Source: Opitutaceae bacterium
GTDB taxonomy: Bacteria > Verrucomicrobiota > Verrucomicrobiia > Opitutales > Opitutaceae
NCBI GenBank assembly: GCA_027490995.1
Contig: JAIXWY010000013.1
Span: forward strand, 62,001 to 126,000
Length of the DNA stretch: 64,000 bases
Direction: 5' to 3'
Shown here: piece after piece, positions 54,582 to 63,165 of the stretch
Layout: every line of letters starts with the position of its first letter
Numbering within the stretch: position 1 is the stretch's first letter
Made by a program: the position numbers and the translations under genes
The notes under the pieces: model-generated
What the model was told of the DNA's origin: nothing
The model's input: the letters and a program-made list of their open reading frames with translations, nothing else
Databases searched by the model: none

Positions 54582-55355
54582 ATGAACCCGTTTCCCTCCC
54601 GTTTGCAACAGACTCACGCTTTGGTTACCGGCGCCGGTTCCGGGATTGGTCGCGCGATCGCCGAGCGTTTCGCCGCCGAGGGAGCGATCGTCTACGCAGT
54701 CGATGCCTCACTCGCCGCCGCCGAGACGGTCGCCGATGGCATCCGCGCGACTGGCGGCAAAGCTTCCGCCGTGGGCTGCGATGTGTCGCAGACGGAGGCG
54801 ATGCAGGCCGTGTTCGCGGCGCTGCCCCGTCTCGATATCTTGGTGAACAACGCCGGGATTGCGCACATTGGCACCGTCGAGTCGACCACGCCCGCCGATC
54901 TCGATCGGCTGTACGCGGTCAACATCAAGGGTGTCTACCACGGGCTGCATTTCGGCGTGCCGCGTCTGCTCGAACAGGGCGGTGGGGTGGTTCTTAATCT
55001 CGCGTCCATCGCCTCTCACTTGGGTCTGCCGGATCGTTTCGGTTACAGCATGACAAAGGGCGCGGTGCTGAGCATGACGCTCTCCGTGGCGCGCGACTAT
55101 GTGGGGCGGGGAATCCGCTGCAATTGCATCTGCCCGGCGCGGGTGCACACGCCGTTCGTTGATGGTTTTCTCGCGAAAAATTACCCGGGCCGGGAGGCCG
55201 AGATGTTCGCCAAGCTCGCTGCCGCCCAGCCGATCGGGCGCATGGGCACCCCGGACGAGGTCGCGGCTCTCGCAGCCTTTCTGTGCTCACGCGAGGCCGG
55301 GTTCATCACCGGCTCCTCCTACGACCTCGACGGGGGCACCACGTTGCTGCGCTGA
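54582..55355 (+). CDS. Short-chain dehydrogenase/reductase (SDR)
   Basis: A 257-residue classical SDR. TGAGSGIG (16-23) binds the cofactor, NNAG (89-92) supports the sheet, and S142, Y155 and K159 (YSMTKG) are the catalytic residues; D41 after the second strand suggests NAD(H). The C-terminal PIGRMGTPDEVAALAAFLCSREAGFITGSSYDLDGG is typical. It is similar in style to sugar or polyol dehydrogenases (fucose or rhamnose type), which fits the region. An ATG six codons upstream is an alternative start. Confidence 0.92.
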   Translation: MNPFPSRLQQTHALVTGAGSGIGRAIAERFAAEGAIVYAVDASLAAAETVADGIRATGGKASAVGCDVSQTEAMQAVFAALPRLDILVNNAGIAHIGTVESTTPADLDRLYAVNIKGVYHGLHFGVPRLLEQGGGVVLNLASIASHLGLPDRFGYSMTKGAVLSMTLSVARDYVGRGIRCNCICPARVHTPFVDGFLAKNYPGREAEMFAKLAAAQPIGRMGTPDEVAALAAFLCSREAGFITGSSYDLDGGTTLLR

Positions 55356-55375
55356 TCCCGCTCGCGGCACGCCCG

Positions 55376-55403
55376 CGCTGCCGCAAAGGCGATCACGGCA
55401 GCG
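55376..55403. terminator. Hairpin between convergent SDR and TIM-barrel genes
   Basis: CGCTGCCG (55376-55383) pairs with CGGCAGCG (55396-55403) over a 12-base loop in the 62-base gap between two convergent stops. There is no T-run. Confidence 0.35.
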
Positions 55404-55417
55404 AGCGGTGCGCGGAT

Positions 55418-56275
55418 CTATCGTGCCACTTTCGGGCGCGCCTTCGTCCAGGCTTTTGCTAGCTCACGGCGCAGCACAACCGCGTCGTCCCACGCCGGCG
55501 GCAGACCGGTGATGTTGTAGCCGGCACCACCTTCGTGATACGGTCCCATCTCCGGGCAAACAAAGAGCGTGCGGTCGCGATTTTTCGGCGCCGACTTCCA
55601 CATCGCGAAAAGGGCGTCGACGAATACGAGGTAGGAGCGCACCTCGTCCGTCAGTTGACCGCGGAAGGTGACCGGCACCTGGCAGTGATGGCCGTTGAAG
55701 GGGCGGCAGTGCGACTGATCCGAGTTCTGCACGAGCTCGGGGTGGTCAAGCAGGCGTGCGATGTAGTTCGCTGGTCCGAGGTGCTTGACGACCGAGAGGT
55801 GCGAGAAGTCGAAGTTGATCTTGATCATCTCTCCAGTCGCACGCTGGAACCGCTCCGCGATTTCGTACGTCTTCTCGGGGGTCTCGGTGCAGCAGTCGCG
55901 GTGAACTTCAAGCGAGGGCACGAGTCCACCGATCTTCTCCGCTGCGCGGACGAGGGAGATCCAATGCTTGGTCGCGACTGCCGGAGGCGTATCGTGATCG
56001 TCGAGCTGGACGTTGATCTGCACCGCGCCGGCTTCTTTCTGCGCGCGCAGCAGAGCCGGAAAATCCGCCGGGTTGCTGGACGAAATAAAGCCGATCAGGT
56101 GTTCCAAATCGTGCTTCTCCGCGAGGCGGCGGTGGTCGGGGGTCAGGGCCGTCGTGATGCCATCAAATCCGGCCTCGGCGACCGACTTGATCTTGCGCTC
56201 CAGGGACCACTCGCGCTTCGGCGAGGGATGACCATTGAGGGACCAGAGATTAGCGATGTGGACGATCTTCGACAT
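55418..56275 (-). CDS. Sugar phosphate isomerase/epimerase-like TIM-barrel protein
   Basis: A 285-residue protein of the xylose-isomerase-like (AP-endonuclease 2) superfamily. The ATG of MSKIVHIANLWSLNG is used; the longest frame would extend 47 residues upstream with a Pro/Arg-rich, unconserved stretch. Metal-binding residues expected of the fold are visible in SLEVHRDCC, INFDFSHLSV, SDQSHCRPF and VCPEMGPYHEGG (Glu, Asp/His, His, Glu). Members act as isomerases, epimerases or dehydratases of sugars and inositols. It lies 137 bases downstream of the azurin-fused dehydrogenase gene on the same strand. Confidence 0.8.
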   Translation of the reverse strand: MSKIVHIANLWSLNGHPSPKREWSLERKIKSVAEAGFDGITTALTPDHRRLAEKHDLEHLIGFISSSNPADFPALLRAQKEAGAVQINVQLDDHDTPPAVATKHWISLVRAAEKIGGLVPSLEVHRDCCTETPEKTYEIAERFQRATGEMIKINFDFSHLSVVKHLGPANYIARLLDHPELVQNSDQSHCRPFNGHHCQVPVTFRGQLTDEVRSYLVFVDALFAMWKSAPKNRDRTLFVCPEMGPYHEGGAGYNITGLPPAWDDAVVLRRELAKAWTKARPKVAR

Positions 56276-56412
56276 AGGAAAATGCGGGTGGAAAGAGTGG
56301 AGCGCGACGGATCGGCGAAGTCGAGCGCGCAGCGGGTTGGTGGCGGGTGCGTCGGCCGCGTGCGGGAGGCGCCGGGAAGACCGAGTCGGCGCGATTTCCG
56401 CGTCGTCCGGCG

Positions 56413-59400
56413 TCACTGCACGATCAGCGTACTTTGCATGATGCGCCAGTGTCCGGGAAAGGTGCAGATGATCGGGTAGCGCCCCGGCTTGCTGGGGGCC
56501 GTGAATACGAGCTCGAAGGCTTCACCGGGATTTACCAACGGCGTGTACGCCAGCACATCAGGACTGTCCGGGACATAGTTCTTCGAAAGGGCGCGGGGGT
56601 CGCTGAGCATCGCGTCGGCGAGGGCACCCACCTTGTCCGCCGTGCCCGGGGCAAGGAGTAGCGCGTTGTGCTGCATGTGATCCGTATTCCGGAAGACCAG
56701 TCGAATCCGCTCGCCTGCTTTTACCGTCAATTCGGTGCGGTCATACTTCATGACGTCGGGTACGACGCCGAGCTGCACGACCACGGCATCGCGTTCGGTA
56801 TCTGAATGAGCGCTGCGCGTGGTCGCCCGGGTTACCACTTGGAGAAGGATTTCCTCCAGGGGGTTTTCCACCTGTTCGTCGGTGCGTCCGAGTTCGACCA
56901 GAGTGATGTCGTCGAACCATGCCTGCCCGGTCGCTTTCCCACCAGCGCCGAGAACGAGGCTCAGGGGCAGGGTGTCGCGCGGACCGGTGTCGACGACAAG
57001 GCGGGTGGTGCTCCAGTTGCTGTTTCCGCGCGTGGCGACGCTCTGCTGCGGTTGGGGACGGTGCAGATCGGGGACCGCGATCAGTGCTCCGAGCGCGTTG
57101 CCTCGGGTTTCGACCGATTCCGTGCGCCCTGAGACTTGGATTTCGTAGCGGGTGTGGGGTTTCACCGTGAGTGTCCGCGTCAGCGCGACGTCGGCGCCGT
57201 CCGCGTCCGCGGTCACGCGGAGGCTGCGGTGGCTGGATCGTCCACCGTCCACTACCGCAGCGGTTGCCTTGCCGTCCCGGATGGTCAGCGCCCAGTCTCC
57301 GTGGGTTCCGATCGCCGTGGTCTCGAAGGTCTCCAACGGGAGAAGAGCGGGCGCGGACTTGCCCGGTGCATTGCGGCGCGCCACCTCGGCCTCGGCGGCG
57401 GCGCTTTGCTCGGGTCGCGCGGCGGTGAGAAATCCGCGGGCATGCCGCAGGGCGGCCAACTGCGCGGCCTCGGCCGTCCAGCGGTCGATAGTCAGGCCGG
57501 GCCGGTCGAGGAAGGCGTAGACCGCGCGTCCCGCGTCTGGGCTGGTCGGTGCTTCCACGAGCGCGAGCAGGGAGGCGAAGCGGACCTGCGCTTCGGGATC
57601 CGCGAGCGCGCCGGCTTTCAGGAGCGCCGCCACGGTTGCCGGGGTGCGTGGTAGAGCGAGCGCCGCCGCGCGGCGCACTGCTGGCGCCGGATGACCGAGC
57701 GCGCGCGTGACCGCCTCGAGCGCCTCGGGGACGGCGTCCACGGCGTTGAGGCCTTCAAGTGTCCAGAGGGCGTGCAGCGCACCGGGGTTGAGCCCTAGTT
57801 CGTCGACGGCGGGATCTGCTAATCGGGCGAGCAGGGCCGGAACGACATCTTTGCGGCCGCGCTCGACCAGGAGTCGCTGCGCATGGCGCCGCCAGAGCAG
57901 GTTGTCGTGACCGAGCGCCGCCACGAGTGCTTCGGGCTTCGCTCCGGCCAAGCTGAATCGGGCGGGTTTCTGGTGCGGCGCCGATGGGCTATCTCCACGC
58001 CAGACAATTCGGTAAATGCGCCCGTGGCGCTGGTCGCGCAGGGGATTCTCGTAGGCATTGCCGGCTCCGCGCTCAAATCCTTTCGGAGTCGGATTGTGCT
58101 GCACGATGTAGTTGTACCAGTCGATCACCCACACTGAGCCGTCCGGTCCGACCTCGGCCATGATCGGGGCGAACCATTCGTCGTCGCTGGCGATCAGGTT
58201 GGTCGGGTTATGCGAGCGGAAGTTTGCCCCCGTGGGCTCCACGATGAATTCCCCGACGAGGTGGCCGGTGGGTTCCGTGACAAAGGCGACCCGGTTCCAG
58301 TAATGGCGCGGGTAGCTGCGCGCCGTGTAAAACGCGTGCCCCGCCGCGGCTGTATAGCCCCAGTGGACGTCGACTTGGCGGACGCGGTCCGTGAGCGCAA
58401 CAAAGCGCGAGGTGTCCGCGATGCCACCAAGCGTCCGTACGTCCGCACCCACGCCGGAATAGATTCGGTTGGGGATGGGAAGGTAGACGCTCGGGTTGTT
58501 GTTCGCGGTCGACGCGAAGGCGATGCCGTCCTCGCGGAAACCGAGGCCCCACGTGTTGTTGTTGGTCGCACGCAGAAACTCAAAGCGCGTGCCGTCGGGT
58601 CGGAAACGCACAAAGCCTTGGCGCACGTTGTGGGCTTCTCCCCCGACGCTGCCGGTGAAGCCAGAGTATCCGAGTGTGCCCCAGATCCAGTTGTCGGGTC
58701 CCGACATCAGGTTGCTCGGCCCGGCATGCGTGTCGTAGCGCCCCCATCCGGTGAAGAGAATTTCGCGCTCGTCCGCACGGTCGTCGCCGTCGTTATCCCG
58801 GAGAAAGAGGGTGTGCGGGGCTTGGACCACGACGACACCGCCGCGAGCGAAGGTGAATCCAGTCGGGATATTCAACCCATCCGCGAAGACCGTGAAGGTG
58901 TCCATGCGACCATCACCGTCGCGGTCATCGCAGATCAGCAGGCGATCGCGCCCGGGCTGACCGGGATCGCGGAGAACGTTGGGGTAGTCGAGGGTCTCGG
59001 CGAGCCAGAGTCGACCGCGCTCGTCCCAGGCCATAGCGATCGGCTTCCGGATCTCGGGATCGGCAGCGGCGAGTTCCACCGCGAATCCTCCGGGCACCAC
59101 GAAGCGCTGCATCGACGCTTCTGGACTCAGGGGTTTCTGAATGAGGGGCCATTGTCCTTCGCCGGAGGTGCGCTGACCGGGCGAGTAGTACGGGATGCCG
59201 GTCTGGGGCACGCGTTCGAGTCGGGCGATTGCGGGACGGTGACGGGGATCGGCGGGATTATTCTGGCCGGCAACGTAGCGCACCGCGCGTTCGATCAGGT
59301 CGTGGAAGCCGGGCAGGTGCCACGTCGCGGCCTCGCGTCCCCAGGCGGTGTAGAAGACTTGTCCACGGCCTTGACTGCGGACCCACGTCCAGGGTTCACC

Positions 59401-59943
59401 GCTGCGGGTCTCCAGCACGGTGCGCTCGACGTCGTTGCGTAAGTCTAGGGCGGCGGTTTCGTCCTTCGCTGAGAAGGATTGAAAGCCGCGGATCAGGGGG
59501 TGGTCTTCAGATTTGAGTTGGGTGGCTACGGTGGCGACCGGCCCGCTTCGGAGGCGTGCGCCAACCATGCGGCCGTAGGACTCCGAGCCACCGAAGGCCG
59601 AAGCGCCGCCGTTGACGACGATCAGTCCTCCGCCGCTTTCCACATACCGCCCCAGCGCGTCCTCCTGCGGGGGCGAGAGGTCGTTGCGACTCGCGTAGAC
59701 CATCACCGCCGCGTAGTGACGGAGGTTTTCCGGCGTCAGGCTCGAGAGGCTCTCCGTGTACACGGGCTGGATGCCTCGGTCGATCAGGGCAGGCGCGATC
59801 AGTCGCACGCGCGCCGCCGGCTCAAGTGGGCCGGCGTCTCCGACGAAGAGAATCTTCAGTACGGGGGCCTCGGCGCGGAGCGATGACAGCAAGGCAGTCG
59901 TTGCCAACACGGCGATTCCGACGCGGGAGAGAAATCGTTGCAT
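56413..59943 (-). CDS. PVC-type secreted dehydrogenase with ThuA domain and C-terminal azurin-like copper domain
   Basis: A 1176-residue exported protein. After a signal peptide (FLSRVGIAVLATTALLSSLRA) come a ThuA-like domain (about 28-235) and a propeller of the PVC membrane-bound dehydrogenase type (about 280-640, IAMAWDERGRLWLAETLDYPN, NNNTWGLGFREDG). HEAT-like repeats (about 650-830) and a beta-sandwich (about 870-1030) follow. The last 130 residues match an azurin fold: H1092 (MQHNALLLAPG), C1160, H1165 and M1169 (CTFPGHWRIM), with the C-x4-H-x3-M spacing of azurin. There is no CxxCH heme motif, unlike many family members. Electrons may therefore leave through copper; the substrate, probably a sugar, is unknown. 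Confidence 0.82.
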   Translation of the reverse strand: MQRFLSRVGIAVLATTALLSSLRAEAPVLKILFVGDAGPLEPAARVRLIAPALIDRGIQPVYTESLSSLTPENLRHYAAVMVYASRNDLSPPQEDALGRYVESGGGLIVVNGGASAFGGSESYGRMVGARLRSGPVATVATQLKSEDHPLIRGFQSFSAKDETAALDLRNDVERTVLETRSGEPWTWVRSQGRGQVFYTAWGREAATWHLPGFHDLIERAVRYVAGQNNPADPRHRPAIARLERVPQTGIPYYSPGQRTSGEGQWPLIQKPLSPEASMQRFVVPGGFAVELAAADPEIRKPIAMAWDERGRLWLAETLDYPNVLRDPGQPGRDRLLICDDRDGDGRMDTFTVFADGLNIPTGFTFARGGVVVVQAPHTLFLRDNDGDDRADEREILFTGWGRYDTHAGPSNLMSGPDNWIWGTLGYSGFTGSVGGEAHNVRQGFVRFRPDGTRFEFLRATNNNTWGLGFREDGIAFASTANNNPSVYLPIPNRIYSGVGADVRTLGGIADTSRFVALTDRVRQVDVHWGYTAAAGHAFYTARSYPRHYWNRVAFVTEPTGHLVGEFIVEPTGANFRSHNPTNLIASDDEWFAPIMAEVGPDGSVWVIDWYNYIVQHNPTPKGFERGAGNAYENPLRDQRHGRIYRIVWRGDSPSAPHQKPARFSLAGAKPEALVAALGHDNLLWRRHAQRLLVERGRKDVVPALLARLADPAVDELGLNPGALHALWTLEGLNAVDAVPEALEAVTRALGHPAPAVRRAAALALPRTPATVAALLKAGALADPEAQVRFASLLALVEAPTSPDAGRAVYAFLDRPGLTIDRWTAEAAQLAALRHARGFLTAARPEQSAAAEAEVARRNAPGKSAPALLPLETFETTAIGTHGDWALTIRDGKATAAVVDGGRSSHRSLRVTADADGADVALTRTLTVKPHTRYEIQVSGRTESVETRGNALGALIAVPDLHRPQPQQSVATRGNSNWSTTRLVVDTGPRDTLPLSLVLGAGGKATGQAWFDDITLVELGRTDEQVENPLEEILLQVVTRATTRSAHSDTERDAVVVQLGVVPDVMKYDRTELTVKAGERIRLVFRNTDHMQHNALLLAPGTADKVGALADAMLSDPRALSKNYVPDSPDVLAYTPLVNPGEAFELVFTAPSKPGRYPIICTFPGHWRIMQSTLIVQ

Positions 59944-60079
59944 GGTCAAGGGAAGGGAAACGGACAAGATGCGCGACACGCGGACAAAGGGAGGATCTGC
60001 TCTGAGCGGAGCATCCGGCCGATCAAACCACGGCTACGGCGCGCGGCGAGGCGCGGTGGCGGCTGGAAAGACGTCCTGT

Positions 60080-61450
60080 CTAGACGGCGAATTCCCATCC
60101 TTTCCGGTAGTCGCGTCGCAGGTGCGTGTTGGCTTCCGGAAGGTTAGTGAAGGTCAGCCGCGCCGAATCCCACGCCAGCGTCGTCTGCGGGAACCGCACT
60201 GCGACGCTGCCAAGCAGCACGGTCTCGGTCAGGGGGCCGGAGTAGTCGAACGAGGCTGAGGGCACTGCGCCACTGCGGCAGGCCTCCGCCCATTGTGACC
60301 AGTGATGAGCCTCTTGCACTGACGGCATCGGAAAGTCCTTAAACTTCTCGGATGGATACAACCGGGGCGTGTCGACGTGTGGGACGTGGAGCACGCCGGC
60401 CGTGCCGATGAGGATCGAGCCTTGGTCCATGGCGTCGCGGGAAGCGCCACTACGGTTTCGATTCGCCGTGGGCGCGGGGGGCTTGACCAGTGCCAGTACG
60501 TCCGCAGGCGGTCGTGCATCGCCGTCGTACCACGTCACGGGAACGGTCTTATCAGCCGTGTACGCGGTGCCGGGGAAGAGGTACTTGATGTGAGCGTTGA
60601 CCGCCCAGTTCCATGCATCGGGAGCCGGGCCTTCCGAACGGATGCTGACCGGAGCCGTGAGAGCGAGGGCCTCAAAGACGGGATCGAAGATGTGGCAGCC
60701 CATGTCGCCGAAGGTGCCGGTGCCGAAGTCGAGCCGCTTCCGCCAGTTGCCGGGGTGATAATAGCTCTTGCCGACGTACGGCCGCACCGCCGTCCCGCCG
60801 AGCCACAGGTCCCAGTCGAAGCCGGCCGGCACGGCCTCGCCGGTGACCGGGGGCGGACCGGAATCGCCCCAGTGCTTGTTGCTCCAAGTGTGGACTTCGC
60901 GAATCTTGCCGATCGCGCCTGATTGCACGAGAGCGACTGCCTGGCGGTAGACCTTCTGCGAGTGAATCTGGATGCCCATCTGCGTCACGAGCCGCTTTTG
61001 TCGGGCGATTTCCGTCAGCACGCGGGTCTCATGGACGTTGTGGGCGAGCGGCTTCTGGCAGTACACGTGTTTGCCCAGCTGCATCGCGCGCAGCGCGATT
61101 GGCGCGTGCATGTGGTCCGGGGTGGAGACATTGACGGAATCGATCTCTCCTTGCTCCCGGTCGAGCAGCTGACGCCAATCTTGATAAATCCGGACATCGG
61201 GGTGCCAGGCCTTGAGTTCCGCAATGCGGTTGAGGTCGACCTCAGCGACGGCCACGAGTTTGACGAAGGGGTTGCTGCAGATCGACTGGATGTCGGCCCA
61301 CGCCATGCCCGCCGCGCCGAAGCTGGCATGGCGCAGCGTGCCGCTCGGCGGCGCGGAGCGCAGGTGTCGCACAAAAGCGGGCGCGGCAAGAGACGCGGCA
61401 CCTAGGGTGCGGAGGAAAGTACGGCGGGACGGGGCAGAGGAGAGGGGCAT
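60080..61450 (-). CDS. Tat-exported Gfo/Idh/MocA-family oxidoreductase
   Basis: A 456-residue oxidoreductase with a twin-arginine signal (SRRTFLR at residues 8-14, then LGAASLAAPAFV), so it folds with cofactor and is exported to the periplasm. The dinucleotide fold starts at RHASFGAAGMAWADI, with CQKPLAHNVHE as the catalytic-Lys motif, and FGDMGCHIFDPVFEALAL in the C-terminal domain. The Ala for Gly changes in the first glycine motif are common in the Tat-exported branch. I use the ATG of MPLSSAPSRR, because the longer frame would place the signal internally. It precedes the azurin-fused dehydrogenase by 136 bases and may belong to the same pathway. Confidence 0.9.
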   Translation of the reverse strand: MPLSSAPSRRTFLRTLGAASLAAPAFVRHLRSAPPSGTLRHASFGAAGMAWADIQSICSNPFVKLVAVAEVDLNRIAELKAWHPDVRIYQDWRQLLDREQGEIDSVNVSTPDHMHAPIALRAMQLGKHVYCQKPLAHNVHETRVLTEIARQKRLVTQMGIQIHSQKVYRQAVALVQSGAIGKIREVHTWSNKHWGDSGPPPVTGEAVPAGFDWDLWLGGTAVRPYVGKSYYHPGNWRKRLDFGTGTFGDMGCHIFDPVFEALALTAPVSIRSEGPAPDAWNWAVNAHIKYLFPGTAYTADKTVPVTWYDGDARPPADVLALVKPPAPTANRNRSGASRDAMDQGSILIGTAGVLHVPHVDTPRLYPSEKFKDFPMPSVQEAHHWSQWAEACRSGAVPSASFDYSGPLTETVLLGSVAVRFPQTTLAWDSARLTFTNLPEANTHLRRDYRKGWEFAV

Positions 61451-61532
61451 GAATCGGTGGCGACTTCCGATCGCCGCACGCCGATGGAGCGGAGGCAAGC
61501 TTGCCGTTGCGCGACCGAACCGGTCCTTCTCC

Positions 61533-62174
61533 TTAGTGCTGCGCCAGCGCCGCGACGTGGTCCTGCAGCCACGCTACTTCCTCGGGGAAGACGCCGTGAT
61601 GATCTCCGGCGAAGGTCAGGTGGGTGACCTCGGCACCGCTGGCGCGGAACCTGAGGGCGGTGGCCTCCACGTGCTCTCTCGGAATATGAGCGTCGTGCTC
61701 CGCGCAGGCCACCAGCGTGGGCGTTCCGCAGAGGTCTACCGGGGCGCGGCTCTCGTTCAGCGGGCCGATCATCGCGCCGCTCAGGCCCGCCACGAAGCCG
61801 TAACGAGCCGGCGCCTGCAGGGCGTGCTCCAACACCAGACAGGCGCCTTGCGAGAAGCCAACGAGGCCGATGCGTTCCTGCGGAACGCCGTCGGCAACGA
61901 GTCCAGCCACCACGTCCGCGATCCGCGCGAGCGCCCGGGAAAGCGCGGGCTCGTTCTCCGCCCTCGGCGTGAGGAAGCGATACGGGTACCACACGCCGCC
62001 GGGCGCGCCGGGCGCGAGGTAGGCAATATCCCCTTGCGGCAGCCGTCGGGTCAGGCCCGCGATTGCCTCCGGGCTCGCTCCGCGTCCGTGCACCAGCACC
62101 ACTGCCGCCCGGGCTTGCCGCGGGTCGGCACCGAGGGCGAGGAGCGCTGGGGTGTTGGAGTCGGACTGAGACAC
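61533..62174 (-). CDS. Phospholipase/carboxylesterase family hydrolase (MhqD-like)
   Basis: A 213-residue alpha/beta hydrolase. The triad is S108 (VGFSQGACLVLEHAL), D161 (AEHDAHIP) and His 192 or 193 (GDHHGVFPEE), with the oxyanion segment VVLVHGRGASPEAIAGL. This is the acyl-thioesterase/YpfH/MhqD branch. It lies 12 bases downstream of a ring-cleaving dioxygenase gene on the same strand. The same pair, MhqO and MhqD, is known in Bacillus and Staphylococcus for detoxifying quinones and electrophiles. That function here is inference. Confidence 0.85.
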   Translation of the reverse strand: MSQSDSNTPALLALGADPRQARAAVVLVHGRGASPEAIAGLTRRLPQGDIAYLAPGAPGGVWYPYRFLTPRAENEPALSRALARIADVVAGLVADGVPQERIGLVGFSQGACLVLEHALQAPARYGFVAGLSGAMIGPLNESRAPVDLCGTPTLVACAEHDAHIPREHVEATALRFRASGAEVTHLTFAGDHHGVFPEEVAWLQDHVAALAQH

Positions 62175-62186
62175 GCTGCGAGAGGT

Positions 62187-63152
62187 TTAGGGGTTCAAAA
62201 TCAGCGGCGGCAGCGCGGCCATGATTCGATCGCGCTGCGTCTCAAACGGTGGAGGCAGGCGGAGGGTGGTCCCCAGCCGGGTGGGACATTCGTCGACCGC
62301 GAAGCCAGGTCCGTCGGTCGCAATCTCCGCCAGTACTCCGCCGGGCTCGCGGAAGTAGATCGATCGGAAGTACTGGCGGTCCCGCAGCGGCGAGACGGCA
62401 TGGCCGCACGACTGGAGTCGACCGCGGAGGCGCTCCTGGACGTCGCCGTCGGGAGCTCGCAGGGCGACGTGGTGCACGGTTCCAATGCCGACGGCGGCCG
62501 CGGCGGTGTCTGCCCCGGCGACGACCACATCGACGAAGTTTCCGGGCCGGGCTGCGCCCGCGGCCCAGCGCGTTCGTCCCGGCTCCGCTGCAACGCGCGT
62601 CATCCCCAACCCAGCTTTCAACATCACTTCCGTCGCCTCCGCCTTCCGAACGAGAAGTGGAGCGGTGTGCAGGCCGGTGATGGCTTGGCTCATCGGCACG
62701 TCGGTCCCATTCCAGGGGCAGCGGTCATCGATGGATTCGGCGAGTTCGATCGGGATCCCATCTGGATCAGAAAAGCTCAGGAGCGGATCGCCCAGCCGCT
62801 CTTCCCTCCGCGTGGCGACTCTGGCCGCCGCCAAACGGTCTTCCCAAAAGGTCCGCGCGCCGCGGGGAATGGAGAGCGTTAACGCCGCCGCGGCACCGGT
62901 TCCAATGCGGCCTAGGGCGTCCGAATGGTGCTTGCCCCAGTAGAAAAAGGTCAGGAGCGTCCCGGGCGCGCCCGTCCCGTCACCGAAATACAGGTGGTAC
63001 GCGGTCGGGTCATCGAAGTTCACGGTTCGCTTCACGAGCCGGAGTCCCAGAAGGCCGGTGTAGAAGGCGACACTGCGGTCGGGGTCGCCCGCGATGGCCG
63101 TGACATGGTGGAGACCGGCCACGCACGGGAGGTCAGTGGAGGTCGAACTCAT
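62187..63152 (-). CDS. Ring-cleaving dioxygenase of the glyoxalase superfamily (MhqO-like)
   Basis: A 321-residue vicinal-oxygen-chelate protein with two modules. Likely metal ligands are H15 or H16 (GLHHVTAIAGD), a His in GTVHHVALRAPD and the Glu in PGGVLAEIATDGPGF. DPTAYHLYFGDGTGAPGTLLTFF and RQYFRSIYFREPGG are characteristic of the MhqO/LinE-like family. I start at the ATG of MSSTSTDLPCVAGLHHVT; the longest frame begins 177 bases upstream in the previous gene. It is paired with the MhqD-like hydrolase. Confidence 0.88.
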   Translation of the reverse strand: MSSTSTDLPCVAGLHHVTAIAGDPDRSVAFYTGLLGLRLVKRTVNFDDPTAYHLYFGDGTGAPGTLLTFFYWGKHHSDALGRIGTGAAAALTLSIPRGARTFWEDRLAAARVATRREERLGDPLLSFSDPDGIPIELAESIDDRCPWNGTDVPMSQAITGLHTAPLLVRKAEATEVMLKAGLGMTRVAAEPGRTRWAAGAARPGNFVDVVVAGADTAAAAVGIGTVHHVALRAPDGDVQERLRGRLQSCGHAVSPLRDRQYFRSIYFREPGGVLAEIATDGPGFAVDECPTRLGTTLRLPPPFETQRDRIMAALPPLILNP

Positions 63153-63165
63153 GGTCGCTTGGTAT

